The notes beneath the pieces were generated by a model. The model saw only the letters and a list, made by a program, of their open reading frames with translations, was not told the origin of the DNA and searched no databases. Of a stretch of DNA of 7,037 nt, positions 7,002 to 7,037 are shown piece after piece. Made by a program: the position numbers and the translations under genes. Position 1 is the stretch's first letter, and every line of letters begins with the position of its first letter. Source of the DNA: Desulfuromonadales bacterium (GTDB lineage Bacteria > Desulfobacterota > Desulfuromonadia > Desulfuromonadales > UBA2294); contig JAUVAJ010000094.1 in assembly GCA_030591795.1 (NCBI GenBank), positions 1-7,037 on the forward strand, written 5' to 3'.

Positions 7002-7037
7002 AATTATAACTGTTTTCCATTGTGATTAGACGCGCGA

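Noticed and set aside
1..7037. A previously undescribed defence, mobile or biosynthetic system
   Set aside because: Coding regions with recognised housekeeping families fill nearly the whole window; the largest gap is 265 bp and holds promoter-like sequence. No repeats, att sites, transposase or unknown conserved ORF were seen.

Overview
This window is an ordinary block of Gram-negative housekeeping genes, with no mobile element, CRISPR array, rRNA or recognisable tRNA. The organism makes LPS (an LptE lipoprotein and a lipid A-type acyltransferase) and has moderate GC. The leuS-lptE-holA order beside rpsT and murJ, together with the protein sequences, suggests a deltaproteobacterium of the Desulfuromonas/Geobacter/Pelobacter group (Desulfuromonadia). 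That placement rests on remembered gene order and sequence style, not on a search.

Layout, left to right. (1) A plus-strand operon: the 3' half of leuS (cut by the window edge), lptE overlapping it by 4 nt (ATGA), then holA a few bases later. It ends in a strong hairpin at about 3008-3042. (2) rpsT (ribosomal protein S20) on the minus strand, convergent with holA and sharing that hairpin as a bidirectional terminator. It has a TTG start, a strong Shine-Dalgarno site and a recognisable promoter. (3) A 265-bp A+T-rich divergent intergenic region (3328-3592). (4) A plus-strand pair, murJ (lipid II flippase) and an ogt-type O6-alkylguanine-DNA alkyltransferase gene, again joined by an ATGA overlap. 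(5) A minus-strand pair, an LpxL/HtrB-family acyltransferase gene followed after 1 nt by trmL (tRNA wobble 2'-O-methyltransferase). The trmL 3' end overlaps the ogt 3' end by 11 bp on the opposite strand.

Two themes run through the genes. One is envelope building: LptE for LPS export, MurJ for peptidoglycan precursor flipping, and the acyltransferase for lipid A. The other is information processing: LeuRS and TrmL both act on tRNA-Leu, S20 is in the ribosome, HolA is in the replisome, and Ogt repairs DNA. Tight packing, with start/stop overlaps and weak ribosome sites at internal operon genes, points to translational coupling.

I found no convincing undescribed system. The points most worth a second look are regulatory: the TTG start of rpsT, a murJ start with no Shine-Dalgarno site just after a -10-like hexamer (possible leaderless mRNA), the shared terminator, and the convergent ogt/trmL overlap with no terminator.
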